Shown: piece by piece, positions 45,401 to 59,187 of the stretch | Layout of the letters: each line of letters begins with the position of its first letter | Numbering within the stretch: position 1 is the first letter of the stretch | Translations under genes and position numbers: made by a program | NCBI GenBank assembly: GCA_963920705.1 | Contig: OY987225.1 | Location: 3,112,501-3,176,500 of the forward strand | Source of the DNA: Odiellus spinosus | Lineage: Eukaryota > Arthropoda > Arachnida > Opiliones > Phalangiidae | DNA length: 64,000 nucleotides | Direction of reading: 5' to 3' | Notes under the pieces: generated by a model | Told to the model about the DNA's origin: nothing | The model's input: the letters and a program-made list of their open reading frames with translations, nothing else | Database searches by the model: none

Positions 45401-48400
45401 ACCAATTGTAAAAAAAAATAATACAACCCCTGTAAAATAAATAATTAAAGATTTTACAAGGGGTACCCCTTGTAAAAAAATACACCCATTATAAAATAAA
45501 TAATCAAAAATTTTACACGGGGTATCCTTTGTAAAAAAAAGTAATCCACCCCCTGTAAAATAAATAATAAAAAATTTTACAATGGGTACCCCCTGTAAAA
45601 TAAATAATCCTAAATTTTAAAGGGGTTTCCCTTGTAAAAAAATAATGCATCCACTATAAAATAAATAATTAAAGATTATACAAGGGGTACCCCTTGTAAA
45701 AAAAATAATACACCCCCTGTAAAATAAATAATCAAAGATTATACAAGGGGTACCAATTGTAAAACAAAATAATACACCCCCTCTAAAATAAATAATCAAA
45801 AATTTTACAAGGGGTACCTCTTGTAAAAAAAATAATACACCCCCTGTAAAATAAATATTGAAAAATTTTACAAGGGGTACCAATTGTAAAAAAAATAATA
45901 CAACCCCTGTAAAATAAATAATTAAAGATTTTACAAGGGGTACCCCTTGTAAAAAAATACACCCATTATAAAATAAATAATCAAAAATTTTACACGGGGT
46001 ATCCCTTGTAAAAAAAAGTAATCCACCCCCTGTAAAATAAATAATAAAAAATTTTACAAGTGGTACCCCTTGTAAAAAAAAATAATACACCCCCTGTAAA
46101 ATAAATAATCAAAGATTATCCAAGGGGTACCAATTGTAAAACAAAATAATACACCCCCTGTAAAATAAATAATCAAAAATTTTACAAGTGGTACCCCTTG
46201 TAAAAAAATAATATACCCCCTGTAAAATAAATAATCAAAGATTATACAAGGGGTACCAATTTTAAAACAAAATAATACACCCCCTGTAAAATAAATAATC
46301 AAAGATTTTACAAGGGGTACCCCAAGTAAAATAAATAATACACCCCCTGTAGAATAAATAATCAAAGATTTTAAGAGGGGTACCCTTTGTAATAAAAATA
46401 ATACACCCCCTGTAAAATAAATAATCAAAGATTTTACAAGGGGTACCCCTTGTAAAAAAAAATAATACACCCCCTGTAAAATTAATAATCAAAAATTTTA
46501 CAAGGGGTACCTCTTGTAAAAAAAATAATACACTCCCTGTAAAATAAATAATGAAAAATTTTACAAGGGGTACCAATTGTAAAAAAAAAATAATACACCC
46601 CCTGTAAAATTAATAATTAAAGATTTTACAAGGGGTACCCCTTGTAAAAAAAATACACCCATTATAAAAAAAAATAATCAAAAATTATACACGGGGTATC
46701 CCTTGTAAAAAAAATCCACCCCCTGTAAAATAAATAATAAAAAATTTTACAAGTGGTACCTCTTGTAAAAAAAATAATACACCCCCTGTAAAATAAATAA
46801 TCAAAGATTATACAAGGGGTACCCCAAGTAAAATAAATAATACACCCCCTGTAGAATAAATAATCAAAGATTTTAAGAGGGGTACCCTTTATAATAAAAA
46901 TAATACACCCCCTGTAAAGTAAATAATCAAAGATTTTACAAGGGTATCCCTTAAAAAAATAATACACCCCCTGTAAAATAAATAATCAAAGATTTTTCAA
47001 GGGGTACCCCTTGTAAAAAATAATACACCGCTTGTAAAATATATAATCAAAGATTTTACAAGGGGTACCCCTTGTAAAAAAAATTATCCACCCCTTGTAA
47101 AAAAAATTATCCACACCCTGTAAAATAAATAATACAAATTTTGCAAGGGGTACCCCTGTAAAATAAATAATACAATTTTTGCAAGGGGTACCCCCTGTAA
47201 AATAAATAATCCAAAATTTTAAAGGGGTTTCCCTTGTAAAAAAAATAATACGCCCCCTGTAAAATAAATAATCAAAGATTTTACAAGAGGTACCAATTGT
47301 AAATAAATAATAATACACCCCCTGTAAAATAAATAATTAAAGATTTTACAAGGGGTATCCCTTGTAAAAAAATACACCCATTATAAAATAAATAATCAAA
47401 AATTTTACACGGGGTATCCCTTGTAAAAAAAAGTAATCCACCCAATGTAAAATAAATAATCAAAAATTTTACAAGTGGTACCCCTTGTAAAAAAAATAAT
47501 ACAGCCCCTGTAAAATAAATAATCAAAGATTATACAAGGGGTACCAATTGTAAAACAAAATAATACACCCCCTGTAAAATAAATAATCAAAGATTTTACA
47601 AGGGGTACCACAAGTAAAATAAATAATACACCCCCTGTAGAATAAATAATCAAAGATTTTAAGAGGGGTACCCTTTGTAATAAAAATAATACAACCCCTG
47701 TAAAATAAATAATCAAAGATTTTACAAGGGTATCCCTTAAAAAAAATAATACACCCCCTGTAAAATAAATAATCAAAGATTTTTCAAGGGGTACCCCTTG
47801 TAAAAAATAATACACCGCTTGTAAAATAGATAATTAAAGATTTTACAAGTGGTACCCCTTGTAAAAAAAATTATCCACCCCTTGTAAAAAAAATTATCCA
47901 CCCCCTGTAAAATAAATAATACAAATTTTGCAAGGGGTACCCCCTGTAAAATAAATAATACTTTTTTGCAAGGGGTACCCCCTGTAAAATAAATAATATA
48001 CCCCTGTAAAATAAATAATCAAAGATTATACAAGGGGTACCAATTGTAAAACAAAATAATACACCCCCTGTAAAATAAATAATCAAAAATTTTACAAGTG
48101 GTACCCCTTGTAAAAAAAATAATATACCCCCTGTAAAATAAATAATCAAAGATTATACAAGGGGTACCAATTGTAAAACAAAATAATACACCCCCTGTAA
48201 AATAAATAATCAAAGACTTTACAAGGGGTACCCCAAGTAAAATAAATAATACACCCCCTGTAGAATAAATAATCAAAGATTTTAAGAGGGGTACCCTTTG
48301 TAATAAAAATAATACACCCCCTGTAAAATAAATAATAAAAGATTTTACAAGGGGTACCCCTTGTAAAAAAAATAATACACCCCTGTAAAATTAATAATCA

Positions 48401-51400
48401 AAAATTTTACAAGGGGCACCTCTTGTAAAAAAAATAATACACCCCCTGTAAAATAAATAATGAAAAATTTTACAAGGGGTACCAATTGTAAAAAAAAAAT
48501 AATACACCCCCTGTAAAATAAATAATTAAAGATTTTACAAGGGGTACCCCTTGTAAAAAAAATACACCACTTATAAAATAAATAATCAAAAATTTTAAAC
48601 GAGGTATCCATTGTAAAAAAAATAATCCACCCCCTGTAAAATAAATAATCAAAAATTTTACAAGTGGTACCCCTTGTAAAAAAAATAATACACCCCCTGT
48701 AAAATAAATAATCAAAGATTTTACAAGGGGTACCCCAAGTAAAATAAATAATACACCCCCTGTAGAATAAATAATCAAAGATTTTAAGAGGGGTACCCTT
48801 TGTAATAAAAATAATACACCCCCTGTAAAATAAATAATCAAAGATTTTACAAGGGGTAGCCCAAGTAAAATAAATAATACACCCCCTGTAGAATAAATAA
48901 TCAAAGATTTTAAGAGGGGTACCCTTTGTAATAAAAATAATACACCCCCTGTAAAATAAATAATCAAAGATTTTACAAGGGGTACCCCAAGTAAAATAAA
49001 TAATACACCCCCTGTAGAATAAATAATCAAAGATTTTAAGAGGGGTACCCTTTGTAATAAAAATAATACACCCCCTGTAAAATAAATAATCAAAGATTTT
49101 ACAAGGGTATCCCTTAAAAAAAATAATACACCCCCTGTAAAATAAATAATCAAAGATTTTTCAAGGGGTACCCCTTGTAAAAAATAATACACCGCTTGTA
49201 AAATAGATAATTAAAGATTTTACAAGTGGTACCCCTTGTAAAAAAAATTATCCACCCCTTGTAAAAAAAATTATCCACCCCCTGTAAAATAAATAATTCA
49301 AATTTTGCAAGGGGTACCCCCTGTAAAATAAATAATACTTTTTTGCAAGGAGTACCCCCTGTAAAATAAATAATATACCCCTGTAAAATAAATAATCAAA
49401 GATTATACAAGGGGTACCAATTGTAAAACAAAATAATACACCCCCTGTAAAATAAATAATCAAAAATTTTACAAGTGGTACCCCTTGTAAAAAAAATAAT
49501 ATACCCCCTGTAAAATAAATAATCAAAGATTATACAAGGGGTACCAATTGTAAAACAAAATAATACACCCCCTGTAAAATAAATAATCAAAGACTTTACA
49601 AGGGGTACCCCAAGTAAAATAAATAATACACCCCCTGTAGAATAAATAATCAAAGATTTTAAGAGGGGTACCCTTTGTAATAAAAATAATACACCCCCTG
49701 TAAAATAAATAATAAAAGATTTTACAAGGGGTACCCCTTGTAAAAAAAATAATACATCCCCTGTAAAATTAATAATCAAAAATTTTACAAGGGGCACCTC
49801 TTGTAAAAAAAATAATACACCCCCTGTAAAATAAATAATGAAAAATTTTACAAGGGGTACCAATTGTAAAAAAAAAATAATACACCCCCTGTAAAATAAA
49901 TAATTAAAGATTTTACAAGGGGTACCCCTTGTAAAAAAAATACACCACTTATAAAATAAATAATCAAAAATTTTAAACGAGGTATCCATTGTAAAAAAAA
50001 TAATCCACCCCCTGTAAAATAAATAATCAAAAATTTTACAAGTGGTACCCCTTGTAAAAAAAATAATACACCCCCTGTAAAATAAATAATCAAAGATTTT
50101 ACAAGGGGTACCCCAAGTAAAATAAATAATACACCCCCTGTAGAATAAATAATCAAAGATTTTAAGAGGGGTACCCTTTGTAATAAAAATAATACACCCC
50201 CTGTAAAATAAATAATCAAAGATTTTACAAGGGGTAGCCCTTGTAAAAAAAATAATACACCCCTGTAAAATTAATAATCAAAAATTTTACAAGGGGCACC
50301 TCTTGTAAAAAAAATAATACACCCCCTGTAAAATAAATAATGAAAAATTTTACAAGGGGTACCAATTGTAAAAAAAAAATAATACACCCCCTGTAAAATA
50401 AATAATTAAAGATTTTACAAGGGGTACCCCTTGTAAAAAAAATACACCACTTATAAAATAAATAATCAAAAATTTTAAACGAGGTATCCATTGTAAAAAA
50501 AATAATCCACCCCCTGTAAAATAAATAATCAAAAATTTTACAAGTGGTACCCCTTGTAAAAAAAATAATACACCCCCTGTAAAATAAATAATCAAAGATT
50601 TTACAAGGGGTACCCCAAGTAAAATAAATAATACACCCCCTGTAGAATAAATAATCAAAGATTTTAAGAGGGGTACCCTTTGTAATAAAAATAATACACC
50701 CCCTGTAAAATAAATAATAAAAGATTTTACAAGGGGTACCCCTTGTAAAAAAAATAATACACCCCTGTAAAATTAATAATCAAAAATTTTACAAGGGGCA
50801 CCTCTTGTAAAAAAAATAATACACCCCCTGTAAAATAAATAATGAAAAATTTTACAAGGGGTACCAATTGTAAAAAAAAAATAATACACCCCCTGTAAAA
50901 TAAATAATTAAAGATTTTACAAGGGGTACCCCTTGTAAAAAAAATACACCACTTATAAAATAAATAATCAAAAATTTTAAACGAGGTATCCATTGTAAAA
51001 AAAATAATCCACCCCCTGTAAAATAAATAATCAAAAATTTTACAAGTGGTACCCCTTGTAAAAAAAATAATACACCCCCTGTAAAATAAATAATCAAAGA
51101 TTTTACAAGGGGTACCCCAAGTAAAATAAATAATACACCCCCTGTAGAATAAATAATCAAAGATTTTAAGAGGGGTACCCTTTGTAATAAAAATAATACA
51201 CCCCCTGTAAAATAAATAATCAAAGATTTTACAAGGGGTAGCCCAAGTAAAATAAATAATACACCCCCTGTAGAATAAATAATCAAAGATTTTAAGAGGG
51301 GTACCCTTTGTAATAAAAATAATACACCCCCTGTAAAATAAATAATCAAAGATTTTACAAGGGGTACCCCAAGTAAAATAAATAATACACCCCCTGTAGA

Positions 51401-52440
51401 ATAAATAATCAAAGATTTTAAGAGGGGTACCCTTTGAAATAAAAATAATACACCCCCTGTAAAATAAATAATCAAAGATTTTACAAGGGTATCCCTTAAA
51501 ATAAATAATACACCCCCTGTAGAATAAATAATCAAAGATTTTAAGAGGGGTACCCTTTGTAATAAAAATAATACACCCCCTGTAAAATAAATAATCAAAG
51601 ATTTTACAAGGGTATCCCTTAAAAAAAATAATACACCCCCTGTAAAATAAATAATCAAAGATTTTTCAAGGGGTACCCCTTGTAAAAAATAATACACCGC
51701 TTGTAAAATAGATAATCAAAGATTTTACAAGGGGTACCCCTTGTAAAAAAAATTATCCACCCCTTGTAAAAAAAATTATCCACCCCTTGTAAAAAAAATT
51801 ATCCACCCCCTGTAAAATAAATAATACAAATTTTGCAAGGGGTACCCCCTGTAAAATAAATAATACAATTTTTGCAAGGGGTACCCCCTGTAAAATAAAT
51901 AATCCAAAATTTTAAAGGGGTTTTCCTTGTAAAAAAATAATACGCCCCCTGTAAAATAAATAATCAAAGATTTTACAAGGGGTACCAATTGTAAAAAAAA
52001 AAATAATACACCCCCTGTAAAATAAATAATTAAAGATTTTACAAGGGGTATGCCTTGTAAAAAAAATACACCCATTATAAAATAAATAATCAAAAATTTT
52101 ACACGGGGTATCCCCTGTAAAATAAATAATCAAAAATTTTACAAGTGGTACCCCTTGTAAAAAAAAATAATACACCCCCTGTAAAATAAATAATCAAAAA
52201 TTTTACAAGTGGTACCCCTTGTAAAAAAAATAATATACCCCCTGTAGAATAAATAATCAAAGATTTTAAGAGGGGTACCCTTTGTAATAAAAATAATACA
52301 CACCCTGTAAAATAAATAATCAAAAATTTTACAAGGGGTATCATTTGTAAAAAAAATATACACCACCTGTAAAATAAATAATCAAAGATTTTAAGAGGGG
52401 TACCCCTTGTAAAAAAAAATAATACACCCCCTGTAAAATC
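42431..52440 (-). repeat. 63-bp satellite, inverted block
   Basis: About 159 monomers of the same satellite in the opposite orientation (plus strand reads TACACCCCCTGTAAAATAAA then TAATCAAAGATTTTACAAGG). The inversion point is near 42,430 at ACCCCTCTTA|GTAAAATTATACAC. Higher-order duplications have spacings of 1,377 bp (47,871/49,248; 48,019/49,396) and 502 bp (50,225/50,727; 50,350/50,852). Some variants carry CCCCAAGTAAAATA or AGAGGGGTACCCTTTGTAAT in a regular alternation near 48,700-51,700. Confidence 0.99.
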
Positions 52441-55400
52441 TTCGATTATTTATTTTACAAGGGGTGTATTATTTTTTTTTACAAGGGGTACCCCTTGCAT
52501 AATCTTTGATTATTTATTTTACAGGGGTGTATTCTTTTTTTTTTACAAGGGGTACCCTCCTAAAATATTTGGTTATTTATTTTACAGGGGGTGTATTATT
52601 TTTTTTACAAGGGGTACCCCTTGTAAAATCTTTGATTATTTATTTTACAGAGGGTGTATTATTTTTTTAAAAGGGGGTACCCCTTCTAAAATCTTTGATT
52701 ATTTATTTACAGGGGGTTGTATTATTTTTTTAAAAGGGGTACCCCGTGTAAAATTTTTGATTATTTATTTTAAAGGGGGTGTATTATTTTTATTTACATG
52801 GAGTACCCTTTTAAAATCTTTGATTATTTATTTACAGGGGGTGTATTATTTTTTTACAAGAGGTACCCCTTGTAAAATCTTTGATTATTTATTTTACAGG
52901 GGGTGTACTATTTTTTTTTACAAGAGGTATCCCTTGCAAAATCTTTATTTATTTTATAGGGTGTGTATAATTTTTTTACAAGGGAAACTCCTTGTAAAAT
53001 CTTTTGATTATTTATTTTACAGGGGGAGTATTATTTTTTTTTACAAAGGATACCACTTGTGAAATCTTTGATTTTTTATATTACAGGGGGTGTATTATTT
53101 TTTTACAAGGGGTACTCCTTGTATAATCTTTGATTATTTATTTTACAGGGGTGTATTATTTTTTTTACAACGGGTACCCTCCTAAAATCTTTGATTATTT
53201 ATTTTAAAGGGGGTGTATTATTTTTTTTTACAAGGGGTACCCCTTCTAAAATCTTTATTTATTGACAGGGGTGTATCATTTTTTTACAAACGGTACCTCT
53301 TTAAAATTTTTGATTATTTATTTTACAGAGGATGTGTTATTTTTTTTACGAGGGGTACCCCTTGCATAATCTTTGATTATTTATTTTACAGGGGTGTATT
53401 CTTTTTTTTTTACAAGGGGTACCCTCCTAAAATATTTGGTTATTTATTTTACAGGGGGTGTATTATTTTTTTTACAAGGGGTACCCCTTGTAAAATCTTT
53501 GATTATTTATTTTACAGAGGGTGTATTATTTTTTTAAAAGGGGGTACCCCTTCTAAAATCTTTGATTATTTATTTACAGGGGGTTGTATTATTTTTTTAA
53601 AAGGGGTACCCCGTGTAAAATTTTTGATTATTTATTTTAAAGGGGGTGTATTATTTTTATTTACAAGGAGTACCCTTTTAAAATCTTTGATTATTTATTT
53701 ACAGGGGGTGTATTATTTTTTTACAAGAGGTACCCCTTGTAAAATCTTTGATTATTTATTTTACAGGGGGTGTACTATTTTTTTTTACAAGAGGTATCCC
53801 TTGCAAAATCTTTATTTATTTTACAGGGTGTGTATAATTTTTTTACAAGGGAAACTCCTTGTAAAATCTTTTGATTATTTATTTTACAGGGGGAGTATTA
53901 TTTTTTTTTACAAAGGATACCACTTGTGAAATCTTTGATTTTTTATATTACAGGGGGTGTATTATTTTTTTACAAGGGGTACTCCTTGTATAATCTTTGA
54001 TTATTTATTTTACAGGGGTGTATTATTTTTTTTACAACGGGTACCCTCCTAAAATCTTTGATTATTTATTTTAAAGGGGGTGTATTATTTTTTTTTACAA
54101 GGGGTACCCCTTCTAAAATCTTTATTTATTGACAGGGGTGTATCATTTTTTTACAAACGGTACCTCTTTAAAATTTTTGATTATTTATTTTACAGAGGAT
54201 GTGTTATTTTTTTTACGAGGGGTACCCCTTGCATAATCTTTGATTATTTATTTTACAGGGGTGTATTCTTTTTTTTTTACAAGGGGTACCCTCCTAAAAT
54301 ATTTGGTTATTTATTTTACAGGGGGTGTATTATTTTTTTTACAAGGGGTACCCCTTGTAAAATCTTTGATTATTTATTTTACAGAGGGTGTATTATTTTT
54401 TTAAAAGGGGGTACCCCTTCTAAAATCTTTGATTATTTATTTACAGGGGGTTGTATTATTTTTTTAAAAGGGGTACCCCGTGTAAAATTTTTGATTATTT
54501 ATTTTAAAGGGGGTGTATTATTTTTATTTACAAGGAGTACCCTTTTAAAATCTTTGATTATTTATTTACAGGGGGTGTATTATTTTTTTTACAAGAGGTA
54601 CCCCTTGTAAAATCTTTGATTATTTATTTTACAGGGGGTGTACTATTTTTTTTTACAAGAGGTATCCCTTGCAAAATCTTTATTTATTTTACAGGGTGTG
54701 TATAATTTTTTTACAAGGGAAACTCCTTGTAAAATCTTTTGATTATTTATTTTACAGGGGGAGTATTATTTTTTTTTACAAAGGATACCACTTGTGAAAT
54801 CTTTGATTTTTTATATTACAGGGGGTGTATTATTTTTTTACAAGGGGTACTCCTTGTATAATCTTTGATTATTTATTTTACAGGGGTGTATTATTTTTTT
54901 TACAACGGGTACCCTCCTAAAATCTTTGATTATTTATTTTAAAGGGGGTGTATTATTTTTTTTTACAAGGGGTACCCCTTCTAAAATCTTTATTTATTGA
55001 CAGGGGTGTATCATTTTTTTACAAACGGTACCTCTTTAAAATTTTTGATTATTTATTTTACAGAGGATGTGTTATTTTTTTTACGAGGGGTACCCCTTGC
55101 ATAATCTTTGATTATTTATTTTACAGGGGTGTATTCTTTTTTTTTTACAAGGGGTACCCTCCTAAAATATTTGGTTATTTATTTTACAGGGGGTGTATTA
55201 TTTTTTTTACAAGGGGTACCCCTTGTAAAATCTTTGATTATTTATTTTACAGAGGGTGTATTATTTTTTTAAAAGGGGGTACCCCTTCTAAAATCTTTGA
55301 TTATTTATTTACAGGGGGTTGTATTATTTTTTTAAAAGGGGTACCCCGTGTAAAATATTTGATTATTTATTTTAAAGGGGGTGTATTATTTTTATTTACA

Positions 55401-58400
55401 AGGAGTACCCTTTTAAAATCTTTGATTATTTATTTACAGGGGGTGTATTATTTTTTTACAAGAGGTACCCCTTGTAAAATCTTTGATTATTTATTTTACA
55501 GGGGGTGTACTATTTTTTTTTACAAGAGGTATCCCTTGCAAAATCTTTATTTATTTTACAGGGTGTGTATAATTTTTTTACAAGGGAAACTCCTTGTAAA
55601 ATCTTTTGATTATTTATTTTACAGGGGGAGTATTATTTTTTTTTACAAAGGATACCACTTGTGAAATCTTTGATTTTTTATATTACAGGGGGTGTATTAT
55701 TTTTTTACAAGGGGTACTCCTTGTATAATCTTTGATTATTTATTTTACAGGGGTGTATTATTTTTTTTACAACGGGTACCCTCCTAAAATCTTTGATTAT
55801 TTATTTTAAAGGGGGTGTATTATTTTTTTTTACAAGGGGTACCCCTTCTAAAATCTTTATTTATTGACAGGGGTGTATCATTTTTTTACAAACGGTACCT
55901 CTTTAAAATTTTTGATTATTTATTTTACAGAGGATGTGTTATTTTTTTTACGAGGGGTACCCCTTGCATAATCTTTGATTATTTATTTTACAGGGGTGTA
56001 TTCTTTTTTTTTTACAAGGGGTACCCTCCTAAAATATTTGGTTATTTATTTTACAGGGGGTGTATTATTTTTTTTACAAGGGGTACCCCTTGTAAAATCT
56101 TTGATTATTTATTTTACAGAGGGTGTATTATTTTTTTAAAAGGGGGTACCCCTTCTAAAATCTTTGATTATTTATTTACAGGGGGTTGTATTATTTTTTT
56201 AAAAGGGGTACCCCGTGTAAAATTTTTGATTATTTATTTTAAAGGGGGTGTATTATTTTTATTTACAAGGAGTACCCTTTTAAAATCTTTGATTATTTAT
56301 TTACAGGGGGTGTATTATTTTTTTACAAGAGGTACCCCTTGTAAAATCTTTGATTATTTATTTTACAGGGGGTGTACTATTTTTTTTTACAAGAGGTATC
56401 CCTTGCAAAATCTTTATTTATTTTACAGGGTGTGTATAATTTTTTTACAAGGGAAACTCCTTGTAAAATCTTTTGATTATTTATTTTACAGGGGGAGTAT
56501 TATTTTTTTTTACAAAGGATACCACTTGTGAAATCTTTGATTTTTTATATTACAGGGGGTGTATTATTTTTTTACAAGGGGTACTCCTTGTATAATCTTT
56601 GATTATTTATTTTACAGGGGTGTATTATTTTTTTTACAACGGGTACCCTCCTAAAATCTTTGATTATTTATTTTAAAGGGGGTGTATTATTTTTTTTTAC
56701 AAGGGGTACCCCTTCTAAAATCTTTATTTATTGACAGGGGTGTATCATTTTTTTACAAACGGTACCTCTTTAAAATTTTTGATTATTTATTTTACAGAGG
56801 ATGTGTTATTTTTTTTACGAGGGGTACCCCTTGCATAATCTTTGATTATTTATTTTACAGGGGTGTATTCTTTTTTTTTTACAAGGGGTACCCTCCTAAA
56901 ATATTTGGTTATTTATTTTACAGGGGGTGTATTATTTTTTTTACAAGGGGTACCCCTTGTAAAATCTTTGATTATTTATTTTACAGAGGGTGTATTATTT
57001 TTTTAAAAGGGGGTACCCCTTCTAAAATCTTTGATTATTTATTTACAGGGGGTTGTATTATTTTTTTAAAAGGGGTACCCCGTGTAAAATATTTGATTAT
57101 TTATTTTAAAGGGGGTGTATTATTTTTATTTACAAGGAGTACCCTTTTAAAATCTTTGATTATTTATTTACAGGGGGTGTATTATTTTTTTACAAGAGGT
57201 ACCCCTTGTAAAATCTTTGATTATTTATTTTACAGGGGGTGTACTATTTTTTTTTACAAGAGGTATCCCTTGCAAAATCTTTATTTATTTTACAGGGTGT
57301 GTATAATTTTTTTACAAGGGAAACTCCTTGTAAAATCTTTTGATTATTTATTTTACAGGGGGAGTATTATTTTTTTTTACAAAGGATACCACTTGTGAAA
57401 TCTTTGATTTTTTATATTACAGGGGGTGTATTATTTTTTTACAAGGGGTACTCCTTGTATAATCTTTGATTATTTATTTTACAGGGGTGTATTATTTTTT
57501 TTACAACGGGTACCCTCCTAAAATCTTTGATTATTTATTTTAAAGGGGGTGTATTATTTTTTTTTACAAGGGGTACCCCTTCTAAAATCTTTATTTATTG
57601 ACAGGGGTGTATCATTTTTTTACAAACGGTACCTCTTTAAAATTTTTGATTATTTATTTTACAGAGGATGTGTTATTTTTTTTACGAGGGGTACCCCTTG
57701 CATAATCTTTGATTATTTATTTTACAGGGGTGTATTCTTTTTTTTTTTTACAAGGGGTACCCTCCTAAAATATTTGGTTATTTATTTTACAGGGGGTGTA
57801 TTATTTTTTTTACAAGGGGTACCCCTTGTAAAATCTTTGATTATTTATTTTACAGAGGGTGTATTATTTTTTTAAAAGGGGGTACCCCTTCTAAAATCTT
57901 TGATTATTTATTTACAGGGGGTTGTATTATTTTTTTAAAAGGGGTACCCCGTGTAAAATTTTTGATTATTTATTTTAAAGGGGGTGTATTATTTTTATTT
58001 ACAAGGAGTACCCTTTTAAAATCTTTGATTATTTATTTACAGGGGGTGTATTATTTTTTTACAAGAGGTACCCCTTGTAAAATCTTTGATTATTTATTTT
58101 ACAGGGGGTGTACTATTTTTTTTTACAAGAGGTATCCCTTGCAAAATTTTCGATTGTAAAAATTCCATTTTTTTCGATTTTTCTACAGGGGGTACCCCTT
58201 GTATAAAATTCATTTTTGTTTTTCGATTTTTTAACAAGGGGTACCCCTTGTAAAAAAGATAATACACCCCCTGTAAAATAAATAATCAAAGATTATACAA
58301 GGTGTACCCCTTGTATAATTTTTGATTATTATTTTACAGGGGGTGGATTATTTTTTTTTACAAATGGTACCCCTCTTAAAATCTTTGATTATTTATTTTA

Positions 58401-58790
58401 CAGGGGGTGTATTATTTTTTTTACAAGGGGTACCCCTTGTAAAATATTTGATTTTTTATTTTACAGGGGGTGTATTATTGTTTTTACAAGGGGTACCCCT
58501 TGTAAAATCTTTGTCTATTTATTTTACAGGGGGTGTATTATTTTTTTAAAAGGGGTGCCCCGTGTAAAATTTTTGATTATTTATTTTAAAGGGGGTGTAT
58601 TCTTTTTTTTACAAGGGGTACCCCTTGTAAAATCTTTGATTATTTATTTTACAGGGGGTGTATTATTTTTTTTACAAGGAGTACCCCTTGTATAATCTTT
58701 GATTATTTATTTTACAGGGGGTGTATTATTCATTTTACAAGGGGTACCCCTTAAATTTTTTGATTATTTATTTTACAGGGGATGTATTTT
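52441..58790 (+). repeat. 63-bp satellite, plus-oriented block 3 with 867-bp higher-order repeat
   Basis: Orientation returns to plus near 52,440 at CCCCCTGTAAAATCTTCGAT. From about 52,480 to 58,140 the array is a higher-order repeat of 867 bp (about 14 monomers). Equivalent points are at 53,213, 54,080, 54,948, 55,815, 56,682 and 57,549. Copies differ by only a few bases. One A/T site alternates between copies. From 58,150 monomers become irregular, with one short monomer inverted near 58,245-58,300. Confidence 0.99.
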
Positions 58791-59060
58791 TTTTACGAGG
58801 GGTACCCCTGGTAAAAAAAATTCATAAATTTTCGATTGTATAAAATTCATTTTTGTTTTTCGATTTTTTAACAAGGGATCCCCTGGTAAAAAAAATTCAT
58901 AACTTTTCGGGTTTTTTTTTTTCTTCAAGGGGACCCCTTCTAAAAAATTAATTTTCGATTTTTCTACAAGGGGTACGCCTTGTAAAAAATTCATTTTTGT
59001 TTTTCGATTTTTCTACAGGGTGTAGCCCTTGTACAAAATTCATTTTTTTTTTTTTTTCGA
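58791..59060. repeat. Diverged satellite-like units
   Basis: The palindromic core (ACAAGGGGTACCCCTTGTAA-like) is retained, but the other half of the monomer is replaced by AAAATTCATTTTTGTTTTTC-type sequence. It may be an older or hybrid repeat family at the edge of the array. Confidence 0.8.
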
Positions 59061-59187
59061 TTATTTACAAATATAAGAGAAAACTTATATTTGGTCCTTA
59101 AATAGATAAAGTACCATCTGTACCAATTTTCATCAAAATTGGCCGACCCATGGTATATCGATTGGTCGTTTCTCTATGGAATGTAGG
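59061..59187. other. Inner spacer before the right arm
   Basis: Short AT-rich sequence with no counterpart next to the left arm. It contains CATCAAAATTGGCCGACCCA. No feature recognised. Confidence 0.5.

Noticed and set aside
31257-58800. Many frames of 60-280 codons with IIYFTGGVLFFLQGVPLVK-type repeats, membrane-protein-like
   Set aside because: The 63-bp monomer is a multiple of three and stop-free in several frames on the oriented strand. The frames begin and end at monomer indels, so they are by-products of the satellite.
31257-58800. Possible CRISPR-like array of palindromic repeats with spacers
   Set aside because: The spacers are themselves repeats of the same monomer, units are head-to-tail, and the context is an insect genome with no cas genes.
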